From: JAJPKK01 sp963747835
GTDB lineage: Bacteria > Pseudomonadota > Alphaproteobacteria > Rhizobiales > Xanthobacteraceae
Assembly (NCBI GenBank): GCA_963747835.1
Contig: CAVVGO010000005.1
Location: forward strand, 558,001 to 622,000
Length of the DNA stretch: 64,000 nucleotides
Reading direction: 5' to 3'
The translations under genes were made by a program, and so were the position numbers. Shown in pieces: positions 27,286 to 36,377 of the stretch. Below the pieces are notes generated by a model. It searched no databases. It saw only the letters and a program-made list of their open reading frames with translations, and was not told the origin of the DNA. How positions within the stretch are numbered: the stretch's first letter is position 1; each line of letters starts with the position of its first letter.

Positions 27286-28149
27286 TCAGGCCGGCGTTGC
27301 GTTTTTTTCCTGGACGAAGATGCTCGAAAACAGGCGCTGCCGCAGTTCGGTGAACTTCGGATCGGACCGCGTGGCGATCTGGTCGCGCGGCAACGGCAGA
27401 TCGATTGACACATCCTCCGCGATGCCGCCGCCGGAGCGCGCGAGCGAGATGATGCGGCTCGACAGGAAAACCGCCTCGTCGACGTCGTGGGTGACGAACA
27501 GGATGGTGATCGGCAGCGTCTGCCAGATGCGCATCACCAGTTCCTGCAGGATGGCCCGCGTCATGGCATCGACCGCCGAGAAGGGTTCGTCCATCAACAG
27601 GACATCGGGCTCGCAGATCAGCGCACGGGCGATGCAGACGCGTTGCTGCATGCCGCCGGAAAGCTGGTAGGGGAAGTAGTCCTCGTAACCCTTGAGGCCG
27701 ACGAGATTGATGTATTCGTTGCAACGCTCCCGCGCTTGCTTGAATGAGACCGAGCGCTGCGCGCGCAAGCCGAATTCCACGTTTTCGATCACGGTCCGCC
27801 ACGGCAGGATCGACTTGGTGTATTGTTGGAACACGTAGATCATGCCCTTGGGCGGACCGGTGACCCGCCTGCCGTTGAAAATGATCTCGCCCCGGGTCGG
27901 GGTCTCGAGTCCGCTGATCAGTTTCAGCAGGGTAGACTTTCCGCAACCGGAGGGGCCGATCACCGACAGGAAGCTTTGCTTTTCGATGGCGAAACAAAGG
28001 TTGTCGAAGACGGTTAAAGCGCGGCCTTGCGACGTGAAGGTCTTGCCGAGGCCGCGCACGTCGATGATCGGTCGCCCCGCCGCGGGCTTGCCGGCCTCGG
28101 ATACCAAACGCGCTGCCGAGCCATCGCGGTCCCAAATCGCGAACGTCAT
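27286..28149 (-). CDS. ABC transporter ATP-binding protein (SsuB/TauB type)
   Basis: A 287-residue ATPase. The start at 28149 shares one base with the preceding ATPase stop (TGATG). Motifs are Walker A GPSGCGKSTLLKLISGLE, signature LSGGMQQRVCIARALI, Walker B DVLLMDEPFSAVD and FVTHDVDEAVFLS. The N-terminal 40 residues before the domain are unusual but modest. It energises uptake through the neighbouring permeases. The last codons and stop lie in a hairpin. Confidence 0.92.
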   Translation of the reverse strand: MTFAIWDRDGSAARLVSEAGKPAAGRPIIDVRGLGKTFTSQGRALTVFDNLCFAIEKQSFLSVIGPSGCGKSTLLKLISGLETPTRGEIIFNGRRVTGPPKGMIYVFQQYTKSILPWRTVIENVEFGLRAQRSVSFKQARERCNEYINLVGLKGYEDYFPYQLSGGMQQRVCIARALICEPDVLLMDEPFSAVDAMTRAILQELVMRIWQTLPITILFVTHDVDEAVFLSSRIISLARSGGGIAEDVSIDLPLPRDQIATRSDPKFTELRQRLFSSIFVQEKNATPA

Positions 28150-28895
28150 CAGTGGGGTCCTGTGGGAAATGCCGGTGTTCCGTTTTCGCTGCCGATTTCG
28201 GCCTTGAAGTGCTTCCACAGCGCCCCGTAGGCTTCGTCGAATCGCGGTTCGAGATAAATCTCGAACACGTTACGCGGGCGGGGCAGCGGCACACGGTACC
28301 ACTCTTTGATCCGCCCGGGCCGTTTCGTCATCACCGCCACCTGGTCGGAGAGCGTGATCGCTTCGACCAGATCGTGCGTGATGAAGAGCATGGTCATGCA
28401 CCGTTTCTGCCATAGCTGGAGGAGCTGGTGGTGCAGCATCATCCGCGTCTGCGCGTCGAGCGCGCCGAACGGCTCGTCGAGCAGCACGACGTCGGGGTCA
28501 AAGATGAACGCACGCGCGATCGAGACGCGCTTCTGCATACCGCCCGACAATTGCGATGGGTAGCAGTGCTCGAATCCGGTGAGGCCGACCGTATTGATCC
28601 ATTCCATCGCTCGCTCGCGCCGCTCCGCCGTCGGCACGCCCCTGACGGCAAGCGGAAATTCCACGTTGGACAGCGCCGTCGCCCACGGGAATAGATTGCT
28701 GTCCTGGGTCACGAATCCGATGCCGGTGTTGAGACCGGTGACTTCGCGTCCGTTGCAAAGCGTACGTCCGCTCGATGCCGTCAACAAGCCGGCAACCAGT
28801 CGCAGCAGGGTTGTCTTGCCGCATCCGGATGGGCCGACCACGGTTGTGATCTGTCCCCGGGGAGCCGTCAGGCTCACGCCCTCGAGTGCCATCAT
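28149..28895 (-). CDS. ABC transporter ATP-binding protein (N-terminus uncertain)
   Basis: From the first ATG (28895) this gives 248 residues with Walker A GPSGCGKTTLLRLVAGLL, signature LSGGMQKRVSIARAFI and Walker B DVVLLDEPFGALD. Family sequence clearly continues upstream in the same frame (AIEFDNVSLAF, about 28946-28914), yet no ATG, GTG or TTG occurs in that frame back to at least 29045. The nearest ATG (29019) is in another frame. Either a base is missing between about 28950 and 29019, or an unusual start is used. The true gene probably begins near 29019. Confidence 0.87.
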   Translation of the reverse strand: MMALEGVSLTAPRGQITTVVGPSGCGKTTLLRLVAGLLTASSGRTLCNGREVTGLNTGIGFVTQDSNLFPWATALSNVEFPLAVRGVPTAERRERAMEWINTVGLTGFEHCYPSQLSGGMQKRVSIARAFIFDPDVVLLDEPFGALDAQTRMMLHHQLLQLWQKRCMTMLFITHDLVEAITLSDQVAVMTKRPGRIKEWYRVPLPRPRNVFEIYLEPRFDEAYGALWKHFKAEIGSENGTPAFPTGPH

Positions 28896-29049
28896 CCGGC
28901 CGTTCTCGCCGCCGAACGCCAGGCTGACGTTGTCGAATTCGATCGCCGGCGGGGTTGAGGCGGTCCGCGGATGCGCGGCTCTCGTCTCGAACAGGATGCA
29001 GAGCAGGTTGCGGCGGCATGGTGGCCTTTGCGGCGCGCACGACGCGCGG

Positions 29050-30087
29050 TCAGGTGAGGAACTTGTTGGTCCAGAGCTCTCCCTCGTGGGACGATGGGAC
29101 CGTCTTCACGGTCCGCATGCTCTTGGCCGCCTTGATGGCATTCTCCCACATCAATTCCGTCATCAGGCCGCCCTTGGGAAACGTCCCGCGATCGCGCACC
29201 ATCGAGCGAACGATGGCTTCTCCGTCGATTTTGGGAAACTCGGCCTTCAGCATATCCAGGGACGCGTTGAAGTCGGCCTGGATGAAATCGTTGGCCTGTC
29301 CGATCGACTTCGCGAAGGCCCGCACGGCAGCCGGTTGCGCGCTCGCGAATTCGGGAGAAACCACCAGGACCGTATAAGGGAAGTCCTGGAACGCCGGAAT
29401 GTCGACAGCGAAGCTGAGGTAGAACTCTCCGATCCCCTGCAGCGCCACCTCGTCGGCGTCGGGTGCCGACCCGACAATAAGATCGACCTGGTTTTCGCGA
29501 AGTGCCGCGATGCGGGCCGCGCCGAGGCCGACCGCCAGCAGCTTGAATGCGCGCTCGTCAAAACCGTACAGCGTGCCGAGATACTTGACGTACTGGGCGG
29601 GACCGCCGCCGATCGTGGAAACCCCGATCCGGGCGTCCTTGAGCGCCTTGACCTTGTCGGCGACGGGACTCGCCGCGGTGATCCCGGCCTTTGCCATCCA
29701 ATCGCTGCGCGCCGCCGTCTGCATCGCGAGACCGGACGTAAAGGCCGCGACCACCTGCGTCTTGATGCCCTTGTCCCACGCAATCAGCGGATCGCTCGAC
29801 GTCACGCAGGCGAAGTCGGCCTCCGCGGCGTTCAGCGCCGCAAGCGCCAAGGCTCCGCCCTGGACCAGCTTCAGGCTGTAGTCGGCGCCGTTTTTTGCCC
29901 ACAAATCCCGGCGCTTGGCGATGTAGAGCGCCGAGAATGAGAGACCAGGCGCGGCACAGACGCAACGGCCGGGCGTTAGTACGGGTTTGGGCTGGGCTAT
30001 CGCCCGCCGCGGCGCCGCGAGCGGCACGCTCGCCGCGAAAGTCAGCCCTGTGCCAAGGGTTCGTAAGAAATCCCTGCGTCTGAGCAT
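29050..30087 (-). CDS. ABC transporter substrate-binding protein with Tat-like signal
   Basis: A 345-residue periplasmic receptor of the NMT1/SsuA type. The N-terminus MLRRRDFLRTLGTGLTFAAS carries a twin-arginine motif, implying export of a folded protein. The body has AAPGLSFSALYIAKRRDLWA, VQGGALALAALNAAEADFAC and DLIVGSAPDADEVALQGIGE. It is distinct from the three-member receptor family at 22064/36378/38896. It lies between a permease and an ATPase gene in the leftward operon, so those are its likely partners. Its ligand is unknown. Confidence 0.86.
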   Translation of the reverse strand: MLRRRDFLRTLGTGLTFAASVPLAAPRRAIAQPKPVLTPGRCVCAAPGLSFSALYIAKRRDLWAKNGADYSLKLVQGGALALAALNAAEADFACVTSSDPLIAWDKGIKTQVVAAFTSGLAMQTAARSDWMAKAGITAASPVADKVKALKDARIGVSTIGGGPAQYVKYLGTLYGFDERAFKLLAVGLGAARIAALRENQVDLIVGSAPDADEVALQGIGEFYLSFAVDIPAFQDFPYTVLVVSPEFASAQPAAVRAFAKSIGQANDFIQADFNASLDMLKAEFPKIDGEAIVRSMVRDRGTFPKGGLMTELMWENAIKAAKSMRTVKTVPSSHEGELWTNKFLT

Positions 30088-30167
30088 CCTTCGCCCTCGT
30101 TTCGCTATCGGTAGCGTGACAAAAGGCTGCCGCCGCCTTGAGGCACGCAATTTTGATGCCACGCGCG

Positions 30168-30995
30168 TCACAATTGGACGGCAGCGCCCTCGATGTGACG
30201 CCAGCGGATGGCTCGCCGTTCCAGCAGGCTCAGAACGTAGTTGGACGCGAACACAATCAGGATCAGCGCGGCAATTCCCGAGAACATCGCCGGGGCGTCG
30301 TAGGTCTGCGAGGCGTAAAGGATGAAATGACCGAGGCCTTCGTTCGACCCGATGTATTCGCCGATCACCGCGCCGATCACCGCATAAGGAACCGCGGTCT
30401 TGAGCCCGATGAAGATCTGGTGCGCGGCGGACGGAAGGATGACCCGGACGATGCACTGCCGCCACGAAGCGCCCATCAGGCGTGCCAAGCGCACCAGTTC
30501 CTCGTTGACGTTGAGCAGTCCCGAATAGGTGTTGAAGAAGACGAGAAAGAACGTCGCCAGCACCACCACGGCAACCTTGGATTGCATGCCGAGGCCGAGC
30601 CACACGATGAACAGCGGGGCGAGTGCGATCTTTGGGATGCTGTAGAGCCCAATGATGAAGGGTTGCAGCAGGTTCGACAGCAGCTTCGAGCGTCCGAGTA
30701 CAAAACCGATGACCAAGCCCAGAGCGGCGCCGATGCCGTAGCCGATGGCGATCTCCGTGAGCGTCACGATGATGTCGCGATGGAAATCCGGGTCGATCGC
30801 AAGTTCGAGAAGCTTCGAGCCGACGATGAGCGGCCGGCTGAAGAACGCGACATTGCGGTCGGACACGCCGATCTGCCATAACACCAGTAGCGCGGCGACG
30901 ATGCAAAGTTGCGCGATCAAGAAGCCGGTCCGGCTCCATCCCGGTCCGGTGAATCCCATCCTCGGCGATCGCCCCGTCGGCATTCCGTGCCTCAA
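30168..30995 (-). CDS. ABC transporter permease (SsuC/TauC type)
   Basis: A 275-residue permease; ATG 30959 is an alternative start that removes 12 residues. The membrane core is FLIAQLCIVAALLVLWQIGV, then YGIGAALGLVIGFVLGRSKL. The EAA-like loop is CIVRVILPSAAHQIFIGLKT, followed by GEYIGSNEGLGHFILYASQT. It is 10 bp downstream of the Rieske ferredoxin gene, so uptake and oxidation genes are interleaved in one operon. Confidence 0.88.
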   Translation of the reverse strand: MRHGMPTGRSPRMGFTGPGWSRTGFLIAQLCIVAALLVLWQIGVSDRNVAFFSRPLIVGSKLLELAIDPDFHRDIIVTLTEIAIGYGIGAALGLVIGFVLGRSKLLSNLLQPFIIGLYSIPKIALAPLFIVWLGLGMQSKVAVVVLATFFLVFFNTYSGLLNVNEELVRLARLMGASWRQCIVRVILPSAAHQIFIGLKTAVPYAVIGAVIGEYIGSNEGLGHFILYASQTYDAPAMFSGIAALILIVFASNYVLSLLERRAIRWRHIEGAAVQL

Positions 30996-31005
30996 TCGCT
31001 GGAGA

Positions 31006-31362
31006 TCAGCGCACGCGTCGGGCGAAGAGAGCCCCGCACTCGTTTTTCACTTCGAAAACCCGGAGCGAAACGCCCGGACAATTAACCCCGCGGCCGTCCG
31101 ATAAGCGGAACGTGAAGACGTGCTGCCGGCATCGCACCATGGTGTCGTTGCCGACCAGATCCGCGTCCATCAGGGTTGCGTTGAGATGCGGGCACGAACG
31201 CTGGGTGCCGCGGAACCCGGTCCTGGTGCGAAAGATCAGGATGCCCTCGCCATCGACCTTCGCGCGGGCGGGGAACTTGCCCGATACCGGATCGAGGCCG
31301 TCGAGCTGTTGCCAGGGTGCTTCGACCGCCGGGTCACTCACAATGGACGATGTTTCGATCAT
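31006..31362 (-). CDS. Rieske-type [2Fe-2S] ferredoxin
   Basis: A 118-residue soluble protein with one Rieske cluster site: Cys57-x-His59 (SCPHLNATL) and Cys78-x2-His81 (RCRQHVFTF). The length fits dioxygenase-type ferredoxins. It most likely passes electrons to the two-subunit oxygenase encoded divergently at 33287-35124. A small regulatory or nitrite-reductase-like Rieske role is less likely in this context. A reductase partner is not encoded in the window. Confidence 0.88.
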   Translation of the reverse strand: MIETSSIVSDPAVEAPWQQLDGLDPVSGKFPARAKVDGEGILIFRTRTGFRGTQRSCPHLNATLMDADLVGNDTMVRCRQHVFTFRLSDGRGVNCPGVSLRVFEVKNECGALFARRVR

Positions 31363-31412
31363 TATTCGTCAACTCTCATCACGGTGCGTCACCGCCCGAG
31401 CCTCGCACGCGT

Positions 31413-32928
31413 TCACGCGGCGAGGGGACGGCGCGACGTCACCTCCTCCAGCCGGGACAACAGGAACGATCGCTCCACGCGCATGATCAGCAGGCCGATC
31501 TGCATCGTAAAGGGCTGGTCGAGGAAGCAAACATACAGCGCCGTCATGGCGTCGCGCAGCGGCAGGCCGCATTCGGTGCGGACCTCGCGGAAAATCTCCT
31601 GCAACTCGATCGCTTTCGGGAGATCGAGCCGTTCGGCGCTGGCGAGTTCCCACGTGGTCCCGGCCAATGCGCGCGCCAGGGCAGCCAGGAAATCGACCTG
31701 CGCCGGCCGCAGCGATCGGGCTTTTTCCGGCACATGGTCCTCGGCGATCTGAAGGAACCAGTTCTTTTCGTCGAGGCCCCGGGCGAAGTCGCAGTCGAAC
31801 CGGCGGCCGTTCTTGAACGCCATGATCGGCACGATCTGCCGCTCGGCCTTGCGGGTCTTGTTGAAGCAGTCGGACAATTCGAACTCCCCGGCCTCGACCC
31901 GGAAGATCGTGATGTCGGCCGGCATGCCGACGGCAAGACGGCCGGCGCGATCCTGTAGCGACAGGGCATTCGCCGGAGCGGCGGTGACGCGGTCGATCGT
32001 CTCGCGCAATGTCAGGCCAAGGCGCAGCATGATGCTCATGACGTTGGCGAGGCTCTTGACCGGCCGGACGATGTTGTACTGCTGGAGAATCCGAACTGAT
32101 GGTGTGGGCAACGATGCCCTGGGCAAATGCCTTCTCGGCCACGTCCCAGGAGAAATTGTAGCCGCCGAACCCGATGTCGAACAGGACGCCGCGCCGCTCG
32201 GCATCCCTGACTTCCGGAATGATCTTGCCGTCGGCGTCGATCACCTTGCCGAGATTGCCGTGGTAGAGATGCGTGATCATGTCGCCGGCTTCAGCGATCT
32301 TGAATGCTTCCGGGGCCAGAAGGTGACTTGGGTTCTGCAGTTGGAACTCGCCGATGTGCATGTAGAGCGGCAGGTCGAGTATTTCCGAAAGCCCTTTGGT
32401 GAGCTTGAGCGTTCCGGTGCCGTATTCGCCGACGGCGTTGCATTTCAGGTAACGCAACAGGCTTCGGTTTTGCTGCGCGAAATCCAGCCAGCGGTTGATG
32501 GGCACATCGCCGAGGGTCCGCACATTGCCCTCGATGAAATTGAGGCCGAGAAGCCCCATCGGCCGGATGAACGGCCCGACGTAGAGGCCGGTTTCGAGCG
32601 AATCCATGATCGTCACGAACTCGTTGAGCGTGTCGATACCGGGACCGCCTGCTTCGACGAAGGACGTCACGCCCTGATAGACCCCGATGCTGTCCGGATC
32701 GGAGAAGCCGAGCGTGCCGTAGGCATGGACATGAAGGTCGATCCAGCCAGGCGAGAGATAGTGGCCGGCGAGGTCGATGCTCGGCATCGACGGATCGACC
32801 GGTCCTTCGCCCACCGACAGGATCGTTCCGGCTCCGACGGTGACATCGGTGACGCGGTCGATGCCGAGACCGGGATCGATGACGTGCGCGTTTTTCAGGA
32901 GCAGCTTATCGCCACTGAGGTCTGCCAA
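31413..32928 (-). CDS. Amidohydrolase/dihydroorotase-like, frameshifted
   Basis: The first part reads LSGDKLLLKNAHVIDPGLG and GWIDLHVHAYGT (the HxH metal site) to FAQGIVAHTISSDS. At the GG doublet 32084-32085 the frame shifts; removing one base gives QQYNIVRPVKSLANVMSIML and the C-terminal GRLAVGMPADITIFRVEAGE cap strand. The total is about 505 residues. I choose TTG 32928, preceded by GGAG, because no ATG fits between it and the domain; upstream in-frame sequence runs antisense into the dioxygenase gene. It could hydrolyse an amide, lactam or ring product. It is the first gene of the leftward operon. Confidence 0.8.
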
Positions 32929-33286
32929 GGCGGCGTCTCCAAGAAGCAAACGTGGAAGGGAAGCGAGGCGGTGGGGCGCAAATTGATCCGTCGCAAGCTC
33001 GGCCGCGGCGGACCTATCGAGGCCCCAACAGTTTGCAAACGATATGCCAGACCAGATGGGCGTGGGGTATTGGCACACTTGTACTTTTATTCGTTCGGAC
33101 GACCAATATGCCACGAAAACGTGCGAATGTCTTCGGGTTGCCGCCGTTTTGAGCGCACGTTGCGCAAAATAGCGGCAGCTTGGCAGGGGTGCCGCGAGCA
33201 GATTTGGAGACGCCTCCAGGGGATCGCTCCGGCGTCGTGGCTCGGCTCTTGCTACGGTGTCGCACCGGTACGCAGTGGAGTAAGCG
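32929..33286. other. Divergent control region between two catabolic operons
   Basis: About 360 bp separate the leftward amidohydrolase operon from the rightward dioxygenase operon. The stretch at about 33040-33130 is AT-richer than its surroundings and should contain both promoters. I found no clear sigma-70 boxes and no long palindrome that I would call an operator. No regulator gene lies nearby. Confidence 0.55.
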
Positions 33287-34588
33287 GTGGAACAGCCTCG
33301 CATGTCCGTCCACGGCTGGGTTGACGCCTCGCAGGGCGTCGTCAGCCGCGAAGCTTTCATCAGCGATGATGTCTACCGGCTGGAACTTGCGCGTATCTTC
33401 GAGAAAAACTGGGTCTTCCTGGCCCATGAGAGCGAGATCGCGGCGCCGGGAGATTACGTCGTTCGAACCCTCGGCAACGCACCGGTCATCGTGGTGCGCG
33501 ACGCCGACGGCGCGGTTCGCGCCATGCTCAACAGTTGTCGCCATCGTGGCGCCAAATTGTGCCGCGCCGATGCCGGCAGCGCGCGTCGGTTCGTCTGCCC
33601 CTACCACGGCTGGACCTATGAGGCGGACGGCCGGCTGATCACGACGTCGTTCGACGCCCACATGCCGCCCCAGATGGACTTCAGCCAATGGGGCCTCATC
33701 CGCGTGCCGCGGGTGGAGAGCTATCACGGCCTCGTATTCGGAAGTTGGAACGCCGAGGTTGTCGATCTTGCGTCCTACCTCGGCGACTTCCGCTGGTACA
33801 TCGACGCATTCCTGGGGCGAACCCCGGGAGGGATGCGTGTCTTGGCGCCGCCGCATCGGTGGCGCGCCAGGGCGAATTGGAAAGTCGGTGCGCTGAACTT
33901 CATCGGCGATAACCAGCACGTGCTGACGACCCATATAGGCCCGCTGACGCTTAATCCGCTGCGCTCGGCCCGTTCCGGCTTCGCCAAGGCGGCCGACCGC
34001 AGTACCCAGATCATCACCGAGGGTGGCCACGGCTGCACCATAACGTATCTGCCGGGCGGCATGAACGACGAGGCCTACATCACCCACGATCCGGCGCTGA
34101 AATCCATCTACGAAACCATGCTCAAGCCCGAGCAAATGAAGATGCTGCACCATTTGCGCGTGGCGGTTGGGACCGTGTTTCCAAATCTTTCCTTCATCGA
34201 AACGCAATCCGGCGTCGGCGAAAAGTCCGTCATGCTGCGGCTGTGGCATCCGGTTGGCGGGTCCGAGATGGAAATCCTGAGTTGGGTGCTCGCCGAGAAG
34301 GAGGCGTCGGACGCCTACAAGGCGAGCGCGCTCAACAGCGGCATCCACAATTTCGGCACCGCCGGCGTGTTCGAGCAGGATGACGTCGAACTGTGGGTTT
34401 CCGCGACCCAAGCCGGTGACAACGCCATCGCGAGACAATATCCGTACAGCTTCCAGACCGGCCTGCCGATCCTGAATAATCCGGTGACCGATTTCGAAGG
34501 CCCCGGCCGGGCGTTTCGTCCGGTCGCGGCCGAGGTCATTCAGTTCGAATTCATGCGGCACTGGGATCGGGTGATGATGGCCAACTGA
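33287..34588 (+). CDS. Aromatic-ring-hydroxylating dioxygenase, alpha subunit
   Basis: A 433-residue Rieske oxygenase large subunit. The cluster ligands are Cys84-x-His86 (SCRHRGAKLC) and Cys104-x2-His107 (VCPYHGWTYE). The catalytic iron site is in NFIGDNQHVLTTHIG, with the bridging Asp and two His of the family. The start is GTG 33287 (or ATG 33302). The beta-subunit gene overlaps by one base. The pair should add both atoms of O2 to an aromatic ring, giving a cis-dihydrodiol. Adjacent uptake genes and a dehydrogenase suggest an aromatic acid; the precise ring is unknown. Confidence 0.9.
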   Translation: MEQPRMSVHGWVDASQGVVSREAFISDDVYRLELARIFEKNWVFLAHESEIAAPGDYVVRTLGNAPVIVVRDADGAVRAMLNSCRHRGAKLCRADAGSARRFVCPYHGWTYEADGRLITTSFDAHMPPQMDFSQWGLIRVPRVESYHGLVFGSWNAEVVDLASYLGDFRWYIDAFLGRTPGGMRVLAPPHRWRARANWKVGALNFIGDNQHVLTTHIGPLTLNPLRSARSGFAKAADRSTQIITEGGHGCTITYLPGGMNDEAYITHDPALKSIYETMLKPEQMKMLHHLRVAVGTVFPNLSFIETQSGVGEKSVMLRLWHPVGGSEMEILSWVLAEKEASDAYKASALNSGIHNFGTAGVFEQDDVELWVSATQAGDNAIARQYPYSFQTGLPILNNPVTDFEGPGRAFRPVAAEVIQFEFMRHWDRVMMAN

Positions 34589-35124
34589 TGCGAAACCCCA
34601 CCGACATGGCCGTGAATTCCGGCGCCGCCGAAGTCAGCGACACGATCTATCTTTCCATCCAGCGCTTTCTGTACCTCGAGGCGGACCTGCTCGACCGCCG
34701 CGATTACCGGCGCTGGCTGGCGCTTCTCACTGACGACGTTACCTATCGGGTCTCGGCTCAGGTCAACCGCGACGCCCATGCCGGGCCGCTGACCTACGCG
34801 ATCATCGACGAGGACGCCCGGAGATTGAAGGCGCGGGTCGAACAGATTGCCGATGCGAAACTGACCCATGCAGAAAATCCGCCGACCCTGACGCGGCGGT
34901 TCGTCTCAAACCTGCGGGCCACCGATACCGGTCGTGACGGCGAGTATAAGGCGGTCTCGAACATCCTGATCTATCGGGCCCGCCCGGACATGCCGGACGG
35001 CGCGCTCTACGCGGGAGAACGAACCGACACGCTGCGCCGGCTCGATGGCGCGCTGCGGATCGCGCGGCGCGATGTCCAACTCGACCAGTCGCTGCTTCAT
35101 GGCAGCGTAAGCACATTGTTTTAG
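34588..35124 (+). CDS. Aromatic-ring-hydroxylating dioxygenase, beta subunit
   Basis: A 178-residue SnoaL-like small subunit. YLSIQRFLYLEADLLDRRDY and RRWLALLTDDVTYRVSAQVN are the first helices and the YxxW-like core. The C-terminal ALRIARRDVQLDQSLLHGSV is the conserved last strand. It starts in a TGATG overlap with the alpha-subunit gene. Such subunits stabilise an alpha3beta3 hexamer and shape the pocket. Its presence excludes the single-subunit (phthalate-4,5-dioxygenase or vanillate-demethylase-like) oxygenases as the closest type. Confidence 0.9.
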   Translation: MRNPTDMAVNSGAAEVSDTIYLSIQRFLYLEADLLDRRDYRRWLALLTDDVTYRVSAQVNRDAHAGPLTYAIIDEDARRLKARVEQIADAKLTHAENPPTLTRRFVSNLRATDTGRDGEYKAVSNILIYRARPDMPDGALYAGERTDTLRRLDGALRIARRDVQLDQSLLHGSVSTLF

Positions 35125-35139
35125 ATCAGGACGCCCGAC

Positions 35140-36360
35140 ATGGTCGACGCGATAGTCCCGTCGGTGCAATATGCGCCCGCGGGCGCATATTCAAGGCCGA
35201 TCAATTTGGGCATCGCGGGCCTGGGACTCGCTGGCGCATTCATGATCCGGGCTGCCGTCGTACACCCTGGATTTCGCCTCGTCGCCGGCGCCGATCCGCT
35301 ACCGCGGCCCCGCGAGGCCTTCGCGCGCGACTTCGGCGCCAGGACCTACATGGACTTCTCGGACCTGTGCCGGGACGACAACATCGAGGCGATCTACATC
35401 GGTTCGCCGCACCCGTTCCATCCTGATCAGGCGATCGAGGCCATGCGCCACGGCAAGCACGTCATCGTCGAGAAACCGTTGGCGTTGACGCTCGCGGATT
35501 GCGATCGCGTGATCGGCGAGGCGGAGCGGAGCGGCGTTCAACTCATCGTCGGTCATACCCACGGCTTCGATCCCAACATCAGGGCGATGCGGAACTTGAT
35601 CCGGAGCGGTGAGGTCGGACGCCTGGGCATGATCCTGGCGTTCAACTACTCGGACTTCCTGCTCCGGCCGCGTCGTCCGGACGAACTCGATACCTCCAAA
35701 GGCGGCGGCATCACGTTCAACCAGGTTACGCATCAGATCGAGATCGTCCGCACCCTCGCGGGCGGCATGGTGCGTAGTGTGCGCGCCTGCGTCGGCAGCC
35801 TGGAGGCGTCGCGACCGACGGAGGGCAATTGTTCGGCGCTGCTGGAATTCCAGGATGGAGCATGCGCGACGCTTGTACTGAGCAGCTATGACTTCTTCGA
35901 CAGCGACGAATTCCATTATTGGATTGCCGAGAGCGGCACAGAAAAGCCAAGGGACCGCCACGGCTCGTCCCGCCGGATGTTGCTGGAGGGCGCCGCGGCG
36001 GAGCCGGCCCGGCAGCAGGACCTCGGCTATGGCGGCCGTGACCTGCCGGTTGAGCAGCCGTACCTGCCGCATTTCGGCGTGATGATCGTCACCTGCGAGC
36101 GCGGCGACCTGCGGGTATCGCCGAACGGCATCCAGATCTACGGCGTCGATGGTGTACGCGAGATTCCGGTGGAGCGCGGCATCGGACGTCCGGGGCAGGG
36201 CGATACATTGGACGCCTTATGGGCGGCGCTCCGCGAGGGCGGGCGCGACTTCCACACCGCGCGCTGGGGCAAGGCCACACTGGAGGTGGCGCTGGCCATC
36301 CTGCAGTCGGCCAGGGAACGTCGCGACGTTGTCTTACAACATCAGGTTAGTTGCCCGTGA
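35140..36360 (+). CDS. Gfo/Idh/MocA dehydrogenase (cis-dihydrodiol dehydrogenase candidate)
   Basis: A 406-residue NAD(P)-dependent oxidoreductase. The Rossmann motif GIAGLGLAGAFMIRAAVVHP is near residue 24. The family's VIVEKPLALTLADCD supplies the cofactor-side Lys, and GGGITFNQVTHQIEIVR supplies the catalytic His region. 4,5-Dihydroxyphthalate dihydrodiol dehydrogenases belong to this family. Lying 15 bp after the dioxygenase beta subunit, it is the best candidate for oxidising the cis-dihydrodiol back to a catechol-like product. That assignment is inference; the fold is not in doubt. Confidence 0.88.
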   Translation: MVDAIVPSVQYAPAGAYSRPINLGIAGLGLAGAFMIRAAVVHPGFRLVAGADPLPRPREAFARDFGARTYMDFSDLCRDDNIEAIYIGSPHPFHPDQAIEAMRHGKHVIVEKPLALTLADCDRVIGEAERSGVQLIVGHTHGFDPNIRAMRNLIRSGEVGRLGMILAFNYSDFLLRPRRPDELDTSKGGGITFNQVTHQIEIVRTLAGGMVRSVRACVGSLEASRPTEGNCSALLEFQDGACATLVLSSYDFFDSDEFHYWIAESGTEKPRDRHGSSRRMLLEGAAAEPARQQDLGYGGRDLPVEQPYLPHFGVMIVTCERGDLRVSPNGIQIYGVDGVREIPVERGIGRPGQGDTLDALWAALREGGRDFHTARWGKATLEVALAILQSARERRDVVLQHQVSCP

Positions 36361-36377
36361 TGGACAATGTGCAGCGG

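Noticed and set aside
27278..27308. Hairpin (AACGCCGG / CCGGCGTT) followed by a seven-T run
   Set aside because: The T-run follows the hairpin only on the plus strand, while the genes here are leftward; the stem includes the stop codon of the ATPase gene and the T-run is its Lys/Asn codons.
28579..29940. A 453-codon plus-strand frame across two minus-strand genes
   Set aside because: It spans the ends of an ATPase and a binding-protein gene and has no family features.
33014..34561. A 515-codon minus-strand frame over the dioxygenase alpha gene
   Set aside because: The plus strand has both Rieske ligand pairs and the iron site; the antisense product is featureless.
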